This document shows positions 11,601 through 19,432 of a DNA stretch of 64,000 bases, piece after piece. Below the pieces are notes generated by a model. The model was not told the origin of the DNA. It saw only the letters and a program-made list of their open reading frames with translations, and ran no database searches. Made by a program: the position numbers and the translations under genes. The stretch is from NCBI GenBank assembly GCA_030645535.1, contig JAUSNM010000014.1:39477-103476 (forward strand), given 5' to 3'. The first letter of the stretch is position 1. Each line of letters opens with the position of its first letter. This stretch comes from Gallionella sp. GTDB taxonomy: Bacteria > Pseudomonadota > Gammaproteobacteria > Burkholderiales > Gallionellaceae.

Positions 11601-12024
11601 TGTCTGGCTGCATGGCTTGCTGCAATACTTGGTGACACCTGATGCTGCCTTTCGGGAAGATCTGCAGCAGGAGTTACGAATCAAACTAAACATTCCGGTC
11701 GGGCAGATGCCAGAACTTTGGCAGCAGGCACAAGCGGTGCTGAACTCGCCCCATCTGGCGATATTTTTTGATGCGCAGTATTATCTTGCGGCATCGAATG
11801 AACTATCCTACGTGAATGCCAGCGGCCAACTGCGGCGTATCGACCGTCTGGTCGAGTTCGAAAACGAAGTGTGGGTGCTGGATTATAAAACCGGTGCGAA
11901 TACCGAACTGCAGGCACACACGGCGCAGCTTGAGGAATATCGCACTGCGATGCAGGCCATCCATCCGCACAAAACCTTGCGCTGTGGGCTGGTCTTCGCC
12001 GATGGAAAATTGGTTGAAGTCTGA
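8677..12024 (+). CDS. AddA/RecB-like UvrD helicase-nuclease
   Basis: An 1115-residue UvrD-type helicase with a C-terminal nuclease, the expected partner of the preceding gene in double-strand-break resection. Walker A is AGSGKTWLL near residue 20. Walker B region is LLDEFQDTNPLQW near 393, followed by VGDPKQSIYRFR. Helicase motif VI is LLYVAMTRAK near 890. The end has RRIDRLVEF and VWVLDYKTG, the PD-(D/E)XK signature. The frame carries one REP-like insertion (9285-9328) and three heptad-array insertions (10217-10260, 10653-10733, 11499-11527), all in frame. The ATG at 8677 overlaps the end of the upstream gene, suggesting translational coupling. Confidence 0.9.
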   Translation: MDNRSALDPKRSVVVEACAGSGKTWLLVSRVVRLLLEGVAPAEILAITFTRKAAQEMQARLRDWLYDLAAKDDEFVRDFLRQREVDEADIERMLPRARRLYQQFLLAKPAITISTFHGWFMQILQRAPLNSGSAGGVQLVEQTTELWAEAWQTYLAGLHSKPEGETAQSMMVLFKELGLSNTQNLLRNFANKRSEWWAYTQQSPSPLTGRGVGGEGLEFALENLRIEFDVDMDRDPIACLLDGTHFADDVHALSQLLNASAAQKAKAARLLAPLDGVLLVAERYALLWDELFTKKNEPRSIKANKGQDEAQLGQAVELVREQLLDAYNQLQTQKIYQTNCHALRCGVALLGAYQDLKQRQQKLDFGDLEWRVCQLLNDSDHAEYLQYKLDSRYRHVLLDEFQDTNPLQWQILQSWFAASKAVDSTPTVFVVGDPKQSIYRFRRADARLFDVVRKFLVQQYGAAHLKKNETRRNAPAVLAVVNGVFDGLPEYAGFETHQAHQTMLPGYVEVLPLAEQQTANGKQQTENGELTLRNPLYEAYPDSEEGARELEAQQFAEKITHIVGSWRIEGGERRAEFSDIMVLVRRRTHLKIYEHALRKYSIPFLTSRRGGLLDTLEASDIQSLLTFLITPFADLALAQTLRTPIFSCSDEDLMMIQTSGCRMQDAGERDLRTTGLNPESRILNPASSWWQRLKQLVENKAASPAMQRAHRLLQSWLLHADKLPVHDLLDRIYFEGDAQACYAAAVPQVMRATVLANLQAFLEIALNVDAGRYPSLPGFLRELADLRRAADNESPDEGKVAQAGNAIRIYTVHEAKGLEAPIVWLLDTNAKPPADRGYDVLVDWPTDATTPAHFSLYGDKASRGQVREHYFAQEAALAQREDLNLLYVAMTRAKQALLVSGNGALLEGQWYQRIADVADAAVENPLASEVAGPSLTESRNLHPASRILNPVDPRLCDAWPVGTRKPVMSDAQRSGVWLHGLLQYLVTPDAAFREDLQQELRIKLNIPVGQMPELWQQAQAVLNSPHLAIFFDAQYYLAASNELSYVNASGQLRRIDRLVEFENEVWVLDYKTGANTELQAHTAQLEEYRTAMQAIHPHKTLRCGLVFADGKLVEV
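9285..9328. repeat. REP-like palindrome inside the AddA-like gene
   Basis: CCCCTCTCCC-loop-GGGAGAGGGG hairpin with a GGAGGAGAGGGG tail. It is read in frame as a PSPLTGRGVGGEG-type peptide between two helicase segments, at about residue 205. Confidence 0.85.
10217..10260. repeat. In-frame heptad array (GCAAACA/GAAAACG)
   Basis: About six degenerate period-7 units inside the AddA-like gene, translated as a QQTANGKQQTENG-type low-complexity loop after helicase motif III. Confidence 0.7.
10653..10733. repeat. Inverted pair of heptad arrays inside the AddA-like gene
   Basis: Three units of aggatgc (10653-10676) and four units of tgaatcc (10703-10733) are reverse-complementary and separated by about 26 bases, so a long imperfect hairpin is possible. 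The reading frame stays open through both. Confidence 0.75.
11499..11527. repeat. In-frame heptad array (GCATCCG/GAATCCT)
   Basis: Four period-7 units (gcatccg, gcatccc, gcatcct, gaatcct) inside the AddA-like gene, between the helicase core and the C-terminal nuclease domain. Confidence 0.7.
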
Positions 12025-12094
12025 CTAAAAAGCTGTGGTATTATTTCGCTACCGAATTGCTTAGTTTTTTATAACTTTAATGAAAGGATTCAAC

Positions 12095-12679
12095 ATGGAA
12101 CACACCCTGCCAGCCCTGCCTTATGCGATGGATGCACTGCAACCGCACATGTCCAAAGAAACCTTTGAATATCACTATGGCAAGCATCATCAGGCTTATG
12201 TGACCAACCTGAACAACCTGATCAAAGGCACCGAATTTGAGGCGCTGGATCTGGAAGCCATCATCAAGAAGGCGCCCGCTGGCGGCATTTACAACAATGC
12301 GGCTCAGGTGTGGAATCACTCGTTCTTCTGGACTTGCATGAAGCCAAATGGCGGCGGCACACCAACTGGTGCGCTGGCTGATGCCATCAACGCCAAATGG
12401 GGCAGCTTCGACGAATTCAAGAAGGCCTTCACGGCATCTGCCGTGGGCAATTTCGGTTCCGGCTGGACATGGCTTGTGAAGAAGGCTGACGGATCTGTCG
12501 AGATCGTCAACATGGGCGCTGCCGGTACACCGCTGACCACAGCTGACAAAGCGCTGTTGTGTGTTGACGTGTGGGAGCATGCCTACTACATCGACTACCG
12601 CAACCTGCGCGCCAAGTTCGTTGAAACGTATTTGAACAATCTGGTGGACTGGAACTTCGTCGCGAAGAACTTTGCCTAA
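12095..12679 (+). CDS. sodB: Iron superoxide dismutase
   Basis: Converts superoxide to oxygen and hydrogen peroxide in the cytoplasm. The metal ligands are visible in [17 protein letters not shown] and [11 protein letters not shown]. The GGGT-like and AAGTPLTT segments favour the iron form over manganese. The frame opens at 12080, but AAAGGA lies 6 bases before the ATG at 12095, which gives 194 residues, the normal FeSOD length. It is followed by a strong terminator. Confidence 0.95.
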   Translation: MEHTLPALPYAMDALQPHMSKETFEYHYGKHHQAYVTNLNNLIKGTEFEALDLEAIIKKAPAGGIYNNAAQVWNHSFFWTCMKPNGGGTPTGALADAINAKWGSFDEFKKAFTASAVGNFGSGWTWLVKKADGSVEIVNMGAAGTPLTTADKALLCVDVWEHAYYIDYRNLRAKFVETYLNNLVDWNFVAKNFA

Positions 12680-12700
12680 TTCGTAAAGTTCCGCTGTTCA

Positions 12701-12730
12701 AAAAGCCACGCAGTCCTGCGTGGCTTTTTT
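12701..12730 (+). terminator. Rho-independent terminator of sodB
   Basis: AAAGCCACGCAG and CTGCGTGGCTTT form a long stem with a tiny loop, followed by T residues, 21 bases after the sodB stop codon. Confidence 0.9.
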
Positions 12731-12871
12731 CTGGTGAATGATCGATTTTGCAGCAAGCTATTTGTCAATTTGGTCCTGGTAGCCCGTATGCAGCGCAATA
12801 CATGTATGCGATGTTCAGTTTTCACGGATGTCCCGGATTCCGCGATGCTTCATCCGGGCTATGCTGGCTCG

Positions 12872-13444
12872 TTAGGTTACATGGCTCCGAGTTCCTTGAG
12901 CAGGCTCTGTGAAAATCGTTGCAAGGAACTCTGGAGTCAAAACCTCCTGAGAAATTTGGTTGAGATCGTTATTTAACCCTGCAACACAACCCGCAAAACC
13001 CATTATTTGCTCTGCGGTCCATTCAGCTCTTTGTTGCTGAATGTTGCCATTTTTCAAAATATTGAACTTTACTGCGACCATTGATAACGGAGGCCCTTCA
13101 ATAAACTCGACACAATTCGAATGCAATAAAAGGTTACGGTCATTGCCTAGCTCTCTAAGGCGTGGAACAAGTTTCTTCACTTGTTCAGAATATTTCGACA
13201 ACTTTGAATTGGTGGAGAACAACTTTTCGAAAAAATCAAGTTTCCGAGACCAAGAATAATTCGGATACGGTTTAAATTTTTCCTTTGTGACTTGTTCCTT
13301 GTTGAGTGTTATTAGCAATACATCGAGATGTTGCTCTAATCTAGCCCAATGCATTGATGCAAAACCAAATGCCTTTAAAAGTTCCCCAGCAAAACTTGGA
13401 GGATCGTTTAATTGGCCACCATCAATAATAATCGGAGTTGTCAC
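12872..13444 (-). CDS. Hypothetical protein, possible HEPN-type RNase fold
   Basis: A 190-residue protein I cannot assign to a named family. It appears largely helical. It carries RNLLLH (Arg103, His108), which fits the RNxxxH catalytic motif of HEPN ribonucleases seen in toxins and abortive-infection proteins. Start: a GTG with AAGGAAG upstream. Base composition is clearly AT-richer than sodB and dnaJ, suggesting acquired DNA. The neighbour on the same strand is a DUF3800 protein. A nuclease or defence role is inference only. Confidence 0.6.
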   Translation of the reverse strand: MTTPIIIDGGQLNDPPSFAGELLKAFGFASMHWARLEQHLDVLLITLNKEQVTKEKFKPYPNYSWSRKLDFFEKLFSTNSKLSKYSEQVKKLVPRLRELGNDRNLLLHSNCVEFIEGPPLSMVAVKFNILKNGNIQQQRAEWTAEQIMGFAGCVAGLNNDLNQISQEVLTPEFLATIFTEPAQGTRSHVT

Positions 13445-13622
13445 ATCACTTCCTTTTGCAACCTAACGAAACTGTAGAAAAACTAATTTCCACAGAAAAT
13501 TGTGTTGTAACATATTGATTTACAATGGTATGTACTTTGCATTTTGAGTTTTTCACATTCTCATCGTGGAGGTCACCGGCGCTGCGCGGCTTTATCGCGT
13601 AGCGTCCGTGTTGGCCGTGGGG

Positions 13623-14372
13623 TTAGCCACCTTGTTGATCTGCAGGTACTTTGCTCCAAGATTGTTCCGTGGGCCATATCTTGTACTTGTGAGCTGAGAG
13701 AACATTGGTCTTCTCTCGGACATATTGCACAAGAGCCTTGGCAGGGTAGGCGTCACTGTTTTGCTTGCATAGTTGGAGAAACCAAACGTAGGCGTCGGCA
13801 AGTTGCAACATCCGACTCAGGTGGGATTCCGTGAAATGAACAGTGTCGATTAGCCGCTCAAGCTGCTTTCCAAAAGTATATGGCGTTCCGTGCTCTCGAT
13901 AATGTGACAAGACTTCCGCAAAAACTGTCGATACCTTGCCACTCTCCCTATCTCCAATGAGGATGCCTAGATCGTCCTTCCCTCGCAGATAGCCTTCAAC
14001 CCGCTCTACAAAAAACATGAATGCACGCTGGTCAAGTTTGTCGTTCGCAATCATCTTTGCTGGCTCCAATCTGGCGAAGACCCGTCCGATACCTTCTTCG
14101 CGACCTATGATTTCGGCAAGACGCTGAAGCACGTCGAGTCGATCCTCAATCTTGTTCCAGTCCTTGAAATTTCGCTTTCGATGAAAAATCTCGGCGGCGT
14201 GGAATTCGGTATCGCGCGAAAGTTTTGAGGAGCCAAAGCATTGCTTGGCAAGCACGTCCACCTCTGATTCGAGTTCTTTGACGATTTCCGCATTGACGAT
14301 CAAGCCTCCAAGCCAGTAGAACGGCTGGGAACCGGATTGAAACTTAACCTCGTCGAAATATGTTATCAGCAT
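13623..14372 (-). CDS. DUF3800-family protein
   Basis: A protein of about 249 residues. The N-terminal LITYFDE matches the acidic start of DUF3800 proteins (usually YIDESG), and LGILIGDRES and LQLADAYVWFL match later family segments with conserved acidic residues. The family is thought to be RNase-H-like and is common in mobile and defence regions. Its substrate is unknown. The frame is open to a TTG at 14408, but conserved sequence begins at the ATG at 14372. There is no strong ribosome-binding site. Confidence 0.7.
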   Translation of the reverse strand: MLITYFDEVKFQSGSQPFYWLGGLIVNAEIVKELESEVDVLAKQCFGSSKLSRDTEFHAAEIFHRKRNFKDWNKIEDRLDVLQRLAEIIGREEGIGRVFARLEPAKMIANDKLDQRAFMFFVERVEGYLRGKDDLGILIGDRESGKVSTVFAEVLSHYREHGTPYTFGKQLERLIDTVHFTESHLSRMLQLADAYVWFLQLCKQNSDAYPAKALVQYVREKTNVLSAHKYKIWPTEQSWSKVPADQQGG

Positions 14373-14681
14373 AAGGGTAGCTAACGTAAAGTCGGCAGAA
14401 TAATTCAACTATATGCAGTAGCGTGTTCTGCACAAGCTTTCATACTTACTGCAACTGCTTGATTTTATTGTGTATTTATAAGCTATATCCTCTGGCTATT
14501 CTGCATATTCAGTACTTCAATCACTGATACTGCGGGCAGTTGGCTCAGGTATGGACGCATAGCATTCTACTCGCAAATATTCTCTTTGCACTGGTGGCAG
14601 TTATTCAGTGTCAGGCAGCAAATCACCGGATTTTCTGAACTTGGCTAAGCCTGAAAACCACATCGACCGTTTTAATTTGGC

Positions 14682-15074
14682 TATGTCGCAATTAACTGTT
14701 GATAGCAACGCAACACAGCTCTTCGCGCGAAGAATTCAAAATCAATCTGCTAGTTGATGCACGCTGTGCATCAACCCTGCTAACCCCACCTCGCGCGCCA
14801 AGACGCAAAGACGCCAAGAGATTCATGCAGGGATATTGCGAGTTGTCGCCTACAAGGTGACATCCCTGCTAAAACCACTTGCCCTGTGGGCAATAACTCG
14901 CAAAGAGATACAAAGCAATTGCCCATCACCGACCTGCCTGTGCCGTGTTGAGTGTGGCAGACTGGTTAAATAGTCGTCTGTTTTTGACCAAGATATTGAT
15001 TTTCCTTGGCGTCTTTGCGTCTTGGCGCGAGACAGCTGTTAATGCCGCTGGATTCAACAGATAACTGCGACATA
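14682..15074. mobile_element. MITE-like element, 393 bp, with double inverted repeats
   Basis: The outer 25-bp ends (14682-14706 and 15050-15074) are inverted repeats matching at 20 of 25 positions. A second, inner pair (14791-14820 and 15004-15032) shares an exact 25-base inverted match. If TA is read as a target duplication, the ends are TGTCGC...GCGACA, which suggests a Tc1/IS630-type MITE. The interior contains nested hairpins, including GCAGGGAT/ATCCCTGC, and no convincing gene. It fills most of the gene-free stretch 14409-15131. Confidence 0.65.
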
Positions 15075-15080
15075 GCAATA

Positions 15081-15106
15081 AAAAACGCCCCGAAGGGCGT
15101 TTTCTT
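15081..15106 (-). terminator. Rho-independent terminator of dnaJ
   Basis: On the minus strand ACGCCC-TTCG-GGGCGT is followed by a T-rich run, 26 bases after the dnaJ stop codon. Confidence 0.85.
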
Positions 15107-15131
15107 TCTACATGCAGCGAACAGCTCCGGC

Positions 15132-16268
15132 TTACTGCCCGAAGAAGTCCTTGACCTTGTTCATCCAGGATTTGGCTCGCGGATTGTGATGACCGCTATT
15201 CAGATCGTTGATGCTCTCAAACTCGCGCAACAATTCTCTTTGACGTTCGGTCAGATTTACCGGCGTTTCCACGATCACGTGACAATGCAAGTCGCCATGC
15301 GCGGAACTGCGCACACCCTTGATGCCCTTGCCGCGCAGACGGAAGATCTTGCCGCTCTGACTCTCGGCCGGAATCTTGATGCTCGCCTTGCCGTCCAGCG
15401 TCGGGATTTCAATTTCACCGCCCAAGGCTGCGGTACTGAAACTGATCGGCATTTCACAATGCAGATCGTTATGATCGCGCTGGAATACCGCATGTGGCTT
15501 GACGTGGATCACCACATACAAATCGCCGGATGGTCCGCCGTTCACGCCATGCTCGCCTTCACCGGATAAACGGATGCGATCGTCATTATCCACACCCGGC
15601 GGGATTTTCACCGACAAGGTCTTGTGTTGCTTGATACGTCCGCTACCGTTGCAGGGTTTGCAAGGCGAGGTAATCATCTTGCCGCTGCCGTGACAGCGTG
15701 GGCAGGGTTGCTGGACAGAGAAGAAGCCCTGTTGCATGCGCACTTGTCCATGACCGCCACAGGTCGTGCAGGTGGTAGGACTCGTGCCGGGTTTTGCACC
15801 CGAGCCATGACAAGTGTCACATTCCTCCATGGTCGGTACGCGGATCTGTGTTTCTGTTCCGCGCGCGGCCTGTTCCAGCGTGATTTCCAGGTTGTAGCGC
15901 AGATCAGCGCCGCGTTGCACATTGCTGCGCCCGCCGCCACCTCGTCCGCCACCGAAGATGTCGCCAAAAATATCAGAAAAATCAAACCCTTGAGCGCCTG
16001 CTCCGCCTGCACCGAACGGGCTGCCACCACCCATGCCACCCGCTTCAAATGCCGCGTGACCATACTGGTCGTAGGCTGCACGCTTTTGTCCATCAGACAA
16101 GGTTTCGTAGGCTTCCTTGGCTTCCTTGAAGTGTTCTTCCGCCTTGGGGTTGTCCGGATTGCGGTCAGGATGATGCTTCATCGCCAGCTTGCGATAAGCC
16201 TTTTTAATCTCATCGTCCGGCGCATCGCGATTGATGCCCAGAACTTCGTAATAGTCTTTTTTGCTCAT
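15132..16268 (-). CDS. dnaJ: Chaperone protein DnaJ
   Basis: Co-chaperone that delivers clients to DnaK and stimulates its ATPase. The J domain is at the start, with HPDRN near residue 33. A Gly-rich linker follows, with [10 protein letters not shown] and [10 protein letters not shown] runs. Four CxxCxGxG zinc motifs begin at CDTCHGSG. The 378 residues are normal. Upstream, the gene is separated from dnaK by an unusual inserted gene and a heptad array; the array ends about 6 bases before the ATG and leaves no clear Shine-Dalgarno sequence. Confidence 0.96.
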   Translation of the reverse strand: MSKKDYYEVLGINRDAPDDEIKKAYRKLAMKHHPDRNPDNPKAEEHFKEAKEAYETLSDGQKRAAYDQYGHAAFEAGGMGGGSPFGAGGAGAQGFDFSDIFGDIFGGGRGGGGRSNVQRGADLRYNLEITLEQAARGTETQIRVPTMEECDTCHGSGAKPGTSPTTCTTCGGHGQVRMQQGFFSVQQPCPRCHGSGKMITSPCKPCNGSGRIKQHKTLSVKIPPGVDNDDRIRLSGEGEHGVNGGPSGDLYVVIHVKPHAVFQRDHNDLHCEMPISFSTAALGGEIEIPTLDGKASIKIPAESQSGKIFRLRGKGIKGVRSSAHGDLHCHVIVETPVNLTERQRELLREFESINDLNSGHHNPRAKSWMNKVKDFFGQ

Positions 16269-16274
16269 TTCTGT

Positions 16275-16311
16275 GGGAAGGGATAAGGGAGAAGGGAGAA
16301 GGGTTAGGGGG
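16275..16311. repeat. Heptad array (GGGATAA/GGGAGAA), left flank of inserted gene
   Basis: About five degenerate period-7 units between the dnaJ start and the end of the four-helix-bundle gene. It is the inverted counterpart of the array at 16666-16701; the two share an exact 13-base inverted match, GAAGGGATAAGGG. Confidence 0.8.
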
Positions 16312-16663
16312 TACGGCGTTTTATTGAAGCTGCCAAGCCCATAATCAATCCTGAAACCTCATCCACTTTTCCGTTCAGCTCCTCTGCGTTATTCAAGTAG
16401 CCCAACCTTGTGGCAAGCTCAATCAATGTATCTAACTCGGATAGCGAGCCAGCGGCGATGCTTAAAAAGTGCAGCAACTCTTTGCTTCCGTTGCGCGCAA
16501 AGCCTTCCGCAATGTTCGCCGGGACTGAAACTGCTGCACGTTGCATTTGGCTGGTTAACCCAAATTTTTCCTGGGCGGGGAAGGTCGAGGTTGCCGTGTA
16601 AATTGCCGTCACCATTTCCATTGCTTGTTGCCAAGCTTTCAGGTTACGGTGTCCGCGCTTCAC
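16304..16663 (-). CDS. Four-helix-bundle protein (S23 / 23S rRNA-IVS family)
   Basis: A 119-residue helical protein of the family first seen inside 23S rRNA intervening sequences. Typical segments are the N-terminal [11 protein letters not shown], then [17 protein letters not shown] and a late [13 protein letters not shown] accessory proteins (Avd) share this fold, and the molecular role of stand-alone members is not known. It sits between dnaK and dnaJ, where most bacteria have only a short gap. It is bounded by inverted heptad arrays, and its likely ribosome-binding site (GGGAGAAG before a GTG at 16663) lies in the upstream array. The dnaK promoter probably transcribes it. Confidence 0.88.
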   Translation of the reverse strand: MKRGHRNLKAWQQAMEMVTAIYTATSTFPAQEKFGLTSQMQRAAVSVPANIAEGFARNGSKELLHFLSIAAGSLSELDTLIELATRLGYLNNAEELNGKVDEVSGLIMGLAASIKRRTP

Positions 16664-16665
16664 AC

Positions 16666-16701
16666 TCTTCTCCCTTACCCCTTACCCCTTATCCCTTCTC
16701 G
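16666..16701. repeat. Heptad array (TTACCCC/TTATCCC), right flank of inserted gene
   Basis: Five period-7 units (tctccc, ttacccc, ttacccc, ttatccc, ttctcg) between the dnaK stop codon and the GTG of the four-helix-bundle gene. On the minus strand it reads as purine-rich GGGGTAA/GGGAGAA units and supplies a Shine-Dalgarno-like sequence. Confidence 0.8.
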
Positions 16702-16704
16702 AAC

Positions 16705-18633
16705 TTACTTCTTGTCTTTGACTTCAGTGAACTCAGCATCCACCACATCGCCTTCATCCTTATGCGCTTCCGCACCGTGGGATGAACCAGCTTCAGCGCC
16801 TTGAGATTTTGCCTGTTCGGTGGCGTACATCTTTTCGCTCAGTTTTTGTACTGCTGTTGAGAGTGCTTCTGCCTTTGCGTCGATGGCATCCTTGTCGTCG
16901 CTCTTCACCACTTCTTCGGCTTCTTTCAAAGCGGCTTCGATGGCCGCCTTTTCATCCGCTGTCAGTTGTTCGCCGTATTCTTTCAGCGACTTGTTGGAGG
17001 AGTGAATCAGCGCATCCAGTTGATTTCGTGCATTCACCAGTTCCAGCGCCTTCTTGTCGTCTTCAGCATGTGCTTCAGCGTCGCGAACCATGCTCTCGAT
17101 TTCAGCTTCTGACAGACCTGAGCTCGCCTTGATGGTGATGTTGGCTTCCTTGTTGGTCGTCTTGTCCTTCGCCATTACATGCAGGATGCCGTTGGCGTCG
17201 ATGTTGAAGGTTACTTCGATCTGTGGCACGCCGCGTGGTGCCGGCGGAATATCGGCCAGGTTGAATTGACCGAGGCTCTTGTTGCCGGATGCGATTTCAC
17301 GCTCGCCTTGCAATACATGGATCGTCACGGCTGACTGATTTTCGTCGGCTGTGGAGAATACTTGCGATGCCTTGGTAGGGATCGTGGTGTTCTTCTTGAT
17401 CAGCTTGGTCATCACGCCGCCCATGGTTTCAATTCCCAAAGACAATGGCGTCACGTCCAGCAACAACACATCCTTGACTTCGCCTTGCAATACGCCACCT
17501 TGGATACAGGCGCCTACGGCAACTGCTTCGTCCGGGTTCACGTCCTTGCGTGGCTCGCGACCGAAGAATTCTTTGACCTTTTCCTGAACCATAGGCATAC
17601 GGGTCTGACCACCGACCAGGATCACGTCAGCGATGTCGGAAATCGAGATGCCGGCATCCTTCATCGCGATTTTGCATGGCTCGATGGTGCGAGCAACCAG
17701 ATCTTCAACAATGCTTTCCAGCTTGGCGCGGGTGATCTTCACAGCCAGATGCTTGGGGCCGGTGGCGTCAGCGGTGATGTAGGGCAGGTTCACTTCGGTC
17801 TGTTGAGCGGAAGACAATTCGATCTTGGCTTTTTCTGCCGCGTCTTTCAGGCGTTGCAGCGCCAGCATGTCCTTCTTCAGGTCGATGCCGGATTCTTTCT
17901 TGAACTCTTCAACCAGGAATTCGATAACGCGCATGTCGAAATCTTCGCCGCCCAGGAAGGTGTCGCCGTTGGTGGACATCACTTCAAACTGGTGCTCGCC
18001 GTCGATTTCGGCGATGTCGATGATCGAGATGTCGAACGTGCCGCCACCCAGGTCATACACCGCGATCTTGCGGTCGCCTTCCTGATTGTCCATACCGAAG
18101 GCCAGAGCCGCGGCGGTAGGTTCATTGATGATGCGCTTGACATCCAGACCTGCGATGCGACCTGCATCCTTGGTGGCCTGACGCTGTGCATCGTTGAAGT
18201 AGGCAGGCACGGTGATGACGGCTTCGGTGACGGACTCGCCCAGGTAGTCTTCGGCAGTCTTCTTCATCTTCATCAGAATTTGCGCGGAGATTTCAGGTGC
18301 GGAGAATTCCTTGTCGCGTACCTTGATCCATGCATCGCCATTCTTGGCCTTGACGATCGTGAACGGCACCATGTCGATGTCTTTTTGTACCATCTTCTCA
18401 TCGAAGCGGCGACCGATCAGGCGCTTCACGCCGTACAGTGTGTTCTTCGGGTTGGTTACAGCCTGGCGCTTGGCGGCAGCACCGACCAGTACTTCACCAT
18501 CTTCCATGTAGGCGATGATGGAAGGGGTGGTGCGCGTACCTTCGGCGTTCTCGATTACCTTGGTCTTGCCATTTTCCATGACAGCGACGCAAGAGTTCGT
18601 GGTGCCCAGATCAATACCGATAATTTTTCCCAT
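16705..18633 (-). CDS. dnaK: Chaperone protein DnaK (Hsp70)
   Basis: ATP-driven chaperone of 642 residues. It begins [20 protein letters not shown]. The ATPase domain also has the phosphate-2 loop [12 protein letters not shown] near residue 195 and a later [10 protein letters not shown]. The substrate-binding domain follows, then a helical lid, and the protein ends with an acidic, [12 protein letters not shown] tail. It is transcribed with the four-helix-bundle gene and dnaJ from the sigma-32-type promoter at 18677-18704. Confidence 0.98.
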   Translation of the reverse strand: MGKIIGIDLGTTNSCVAVMENGKTKVIENAEGTRTTPSIIAYMEDGEVLVGAAAKRQAVTNPKNTLYGVKRLIGRRFDEKMVQKDIDMVPFTIVKAKNGDAWIKVRDKEFSAPEISAQILMKMKKTAEDYLGESVTEAVITVPAYFNDAQRQATKDAGRIAGLDVKRIINEPTAAALAFGMDNQEGDRKIAVYDLGGGTFDISIIDIAEIDGEHQFEVMSTNGDTFLGGEDFDMRVIEFLVEEFKKESGIDLKKDMLALQRLKDAAEKAKIELSSAQQTEVNLPYITADATGPKHLAVKITRAKLESIVEDLVARTIEPCKIAMKDAGISISDIADVILVGGQTRMPMVQEKVKEFFGREPRKDVNPDEAVAVGACIQGGVLQGEVKDVLLLDVTPLSLGIETMGGVMTKLIKKNTTIPTKASQVFSTADENQSAVTIHVLQGEREIASGNKSLGQFNLADIPPAPRGVPQIEVTFNIDANGILHVMAKDKTTNKEANITIKASSGLSEAEIESMVRDAEAHAEDDKKALELVNARNQLDALIHSSNKSLKEYGEQLTADEKAAIEAALKEAEEVVKSDDKDAIDAKAEALSTAVQKLSEKMYATEQAKSQGAEAGSSHGAEAHKDEGDVVDAEFTEVKDKK

Positions 18634-18676
18634 AATACTTATTCCTTTTAGATGTTGTTGATTACGATGTCGCCCT

Positions 18677-18704
18677 ACATGGGGCGGCTAATTTATTTTT
18701 CAAG
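18677..18704 (-). promoter_or_regulatory. Sigma-32 heat-shock promoter of dnaK
   Basis: On the minus strand CTTGAAA is followed after 13 bases by CCCCATGT, almost the textbook sigma-32 (RpoH) promoter. It lies 44 bases before the dnaK ATG. Confidence 0.85.
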
Positions 18705-18720
18705 TGTTGGTGATGCAGTT

Positions 18721-18805
18721 GATAGTTTGTAGTCGTTAGTCTCGAGTTGATCTTGTCGGCTGCGCCGGTTTTAACTAATGACTTGCGACTTACGTCTAAC
18801 GACTG
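18721..18805. repeat. Inverted pair of heptad arrays between grpE and dnaK
   Basis: Units of the TAGTCGT/TAGTCTC type (18724-18746) and later units GACTTGC, GACTTAC, GTCTAAC (18772-18803) keep a 7-bp period. They are mutually reverse-complementary (GTCGTTAG/CTAACGAC), with about 28 bases between. The block sits between the dnaK promoter and the end of grpE. Confidence 0.6.
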
Positions 18806-18816
18806 AATTTGAGCTG

Positions 18817-19344
18817 TTATTTGCCCTGTGAAACCAGAACCAGCGCCGGGCGCAGTACGCGCTCATTGAGCGTGTAGCCCTTTTGCATCACGCTGACCAC
18901 GGTGTTGGCAGGTTCATCGCTCGGAACCATGCTGATCGCCTGATGTTTGTGCGGATCCAGTTTTTCGCCAACCGGATTGATTTCGATGATGTTGAATTTC
19001 TCAAACACGCTGGTGAGTTGTTTCAGCGTCAGTTCCATGCCGCTCTTGAAACTTTCCACTGTCGCTGTTTCAACCGCAAGACCTGCTTCCAGGCTGTCTT
19101 TGACGGCCAGCACCTCATTAGAGAAACGCTCTACGGCGAATTTCTGTGCCTTGCTCACGTCCTCAGATGCGCGGCGGCGGATGTTTTCGCTCTCGGCCTT
19201 GGCATACATCCATGCGTCGTAGTGCTCCTGAGCTTTGAGTTCTGCGACTTTCAGCAACTCTTCCAGGTTGGGCATGACTTCAGCGTTTTCCACGATCGGA
19301 TCGATTGTTGGCTCGGCGGTTGGGACGGGGTCTTGGTGTTCCAT
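18817..19344 (-). CDS. grpE: Nucleotide exchange factor GrpE
   Basis: Releases ADP from DnaK. The 175-residue protein has an acidic, disordered N-terminus, a long coiled-coil region containing [19 protein letters not shown], and the C-terminal beta domain ([32 protein letters not shown]). It heads the heat-shock cluster and has its own sigma-32-like promoter. The hrcA repressor gene is not in the window. Confidence 0.96.
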   Translation of the reverse strand: MEHQDPVPTAEPTIDPIVENAEVMPNLEELLKVAELKAQEHYDAWMYAKAESENIRRRASEDVSKAQKFAVERFSNEVLAVKDSLEAGLAVETATVESFKSGMELTLKQLTSVFEKFNIIEINPVGEKLDPHKHQAISMVPSDEPANTVVSVMQKGYTLNERVLRPALVLVSQGK

Positions 19345-19371
19345 GCACTACTCCTAAATTAACTTGCGTCT

Positions 19372-19400
19372 CAAATGGGTATGGATTTTTTAATTTCAAG
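19372..19400 (-). promoter_or_regulatory. Sigma-32-like promoter of grpE
   Basis: On the minus strand CTTGAAA, a 14-base spacer, then CCCATTTG, close to the RpoH consensus, 28 bases before the grpE ATG. It resembles the dnaK promoter but has one C fewer at the -10. Confidence 0.75.
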
Positions 19401-19432
19401 AGGGCGCACGGTATTTTTCTGCGCCAGTTAGA

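Noticed and set aside
17362..18651. Long open frame (429 codons) on the plus strand across dnaK
   Set aside because: Antisense shadow of dnaK caused by its codon usage; no ribosome-binding site or family features.
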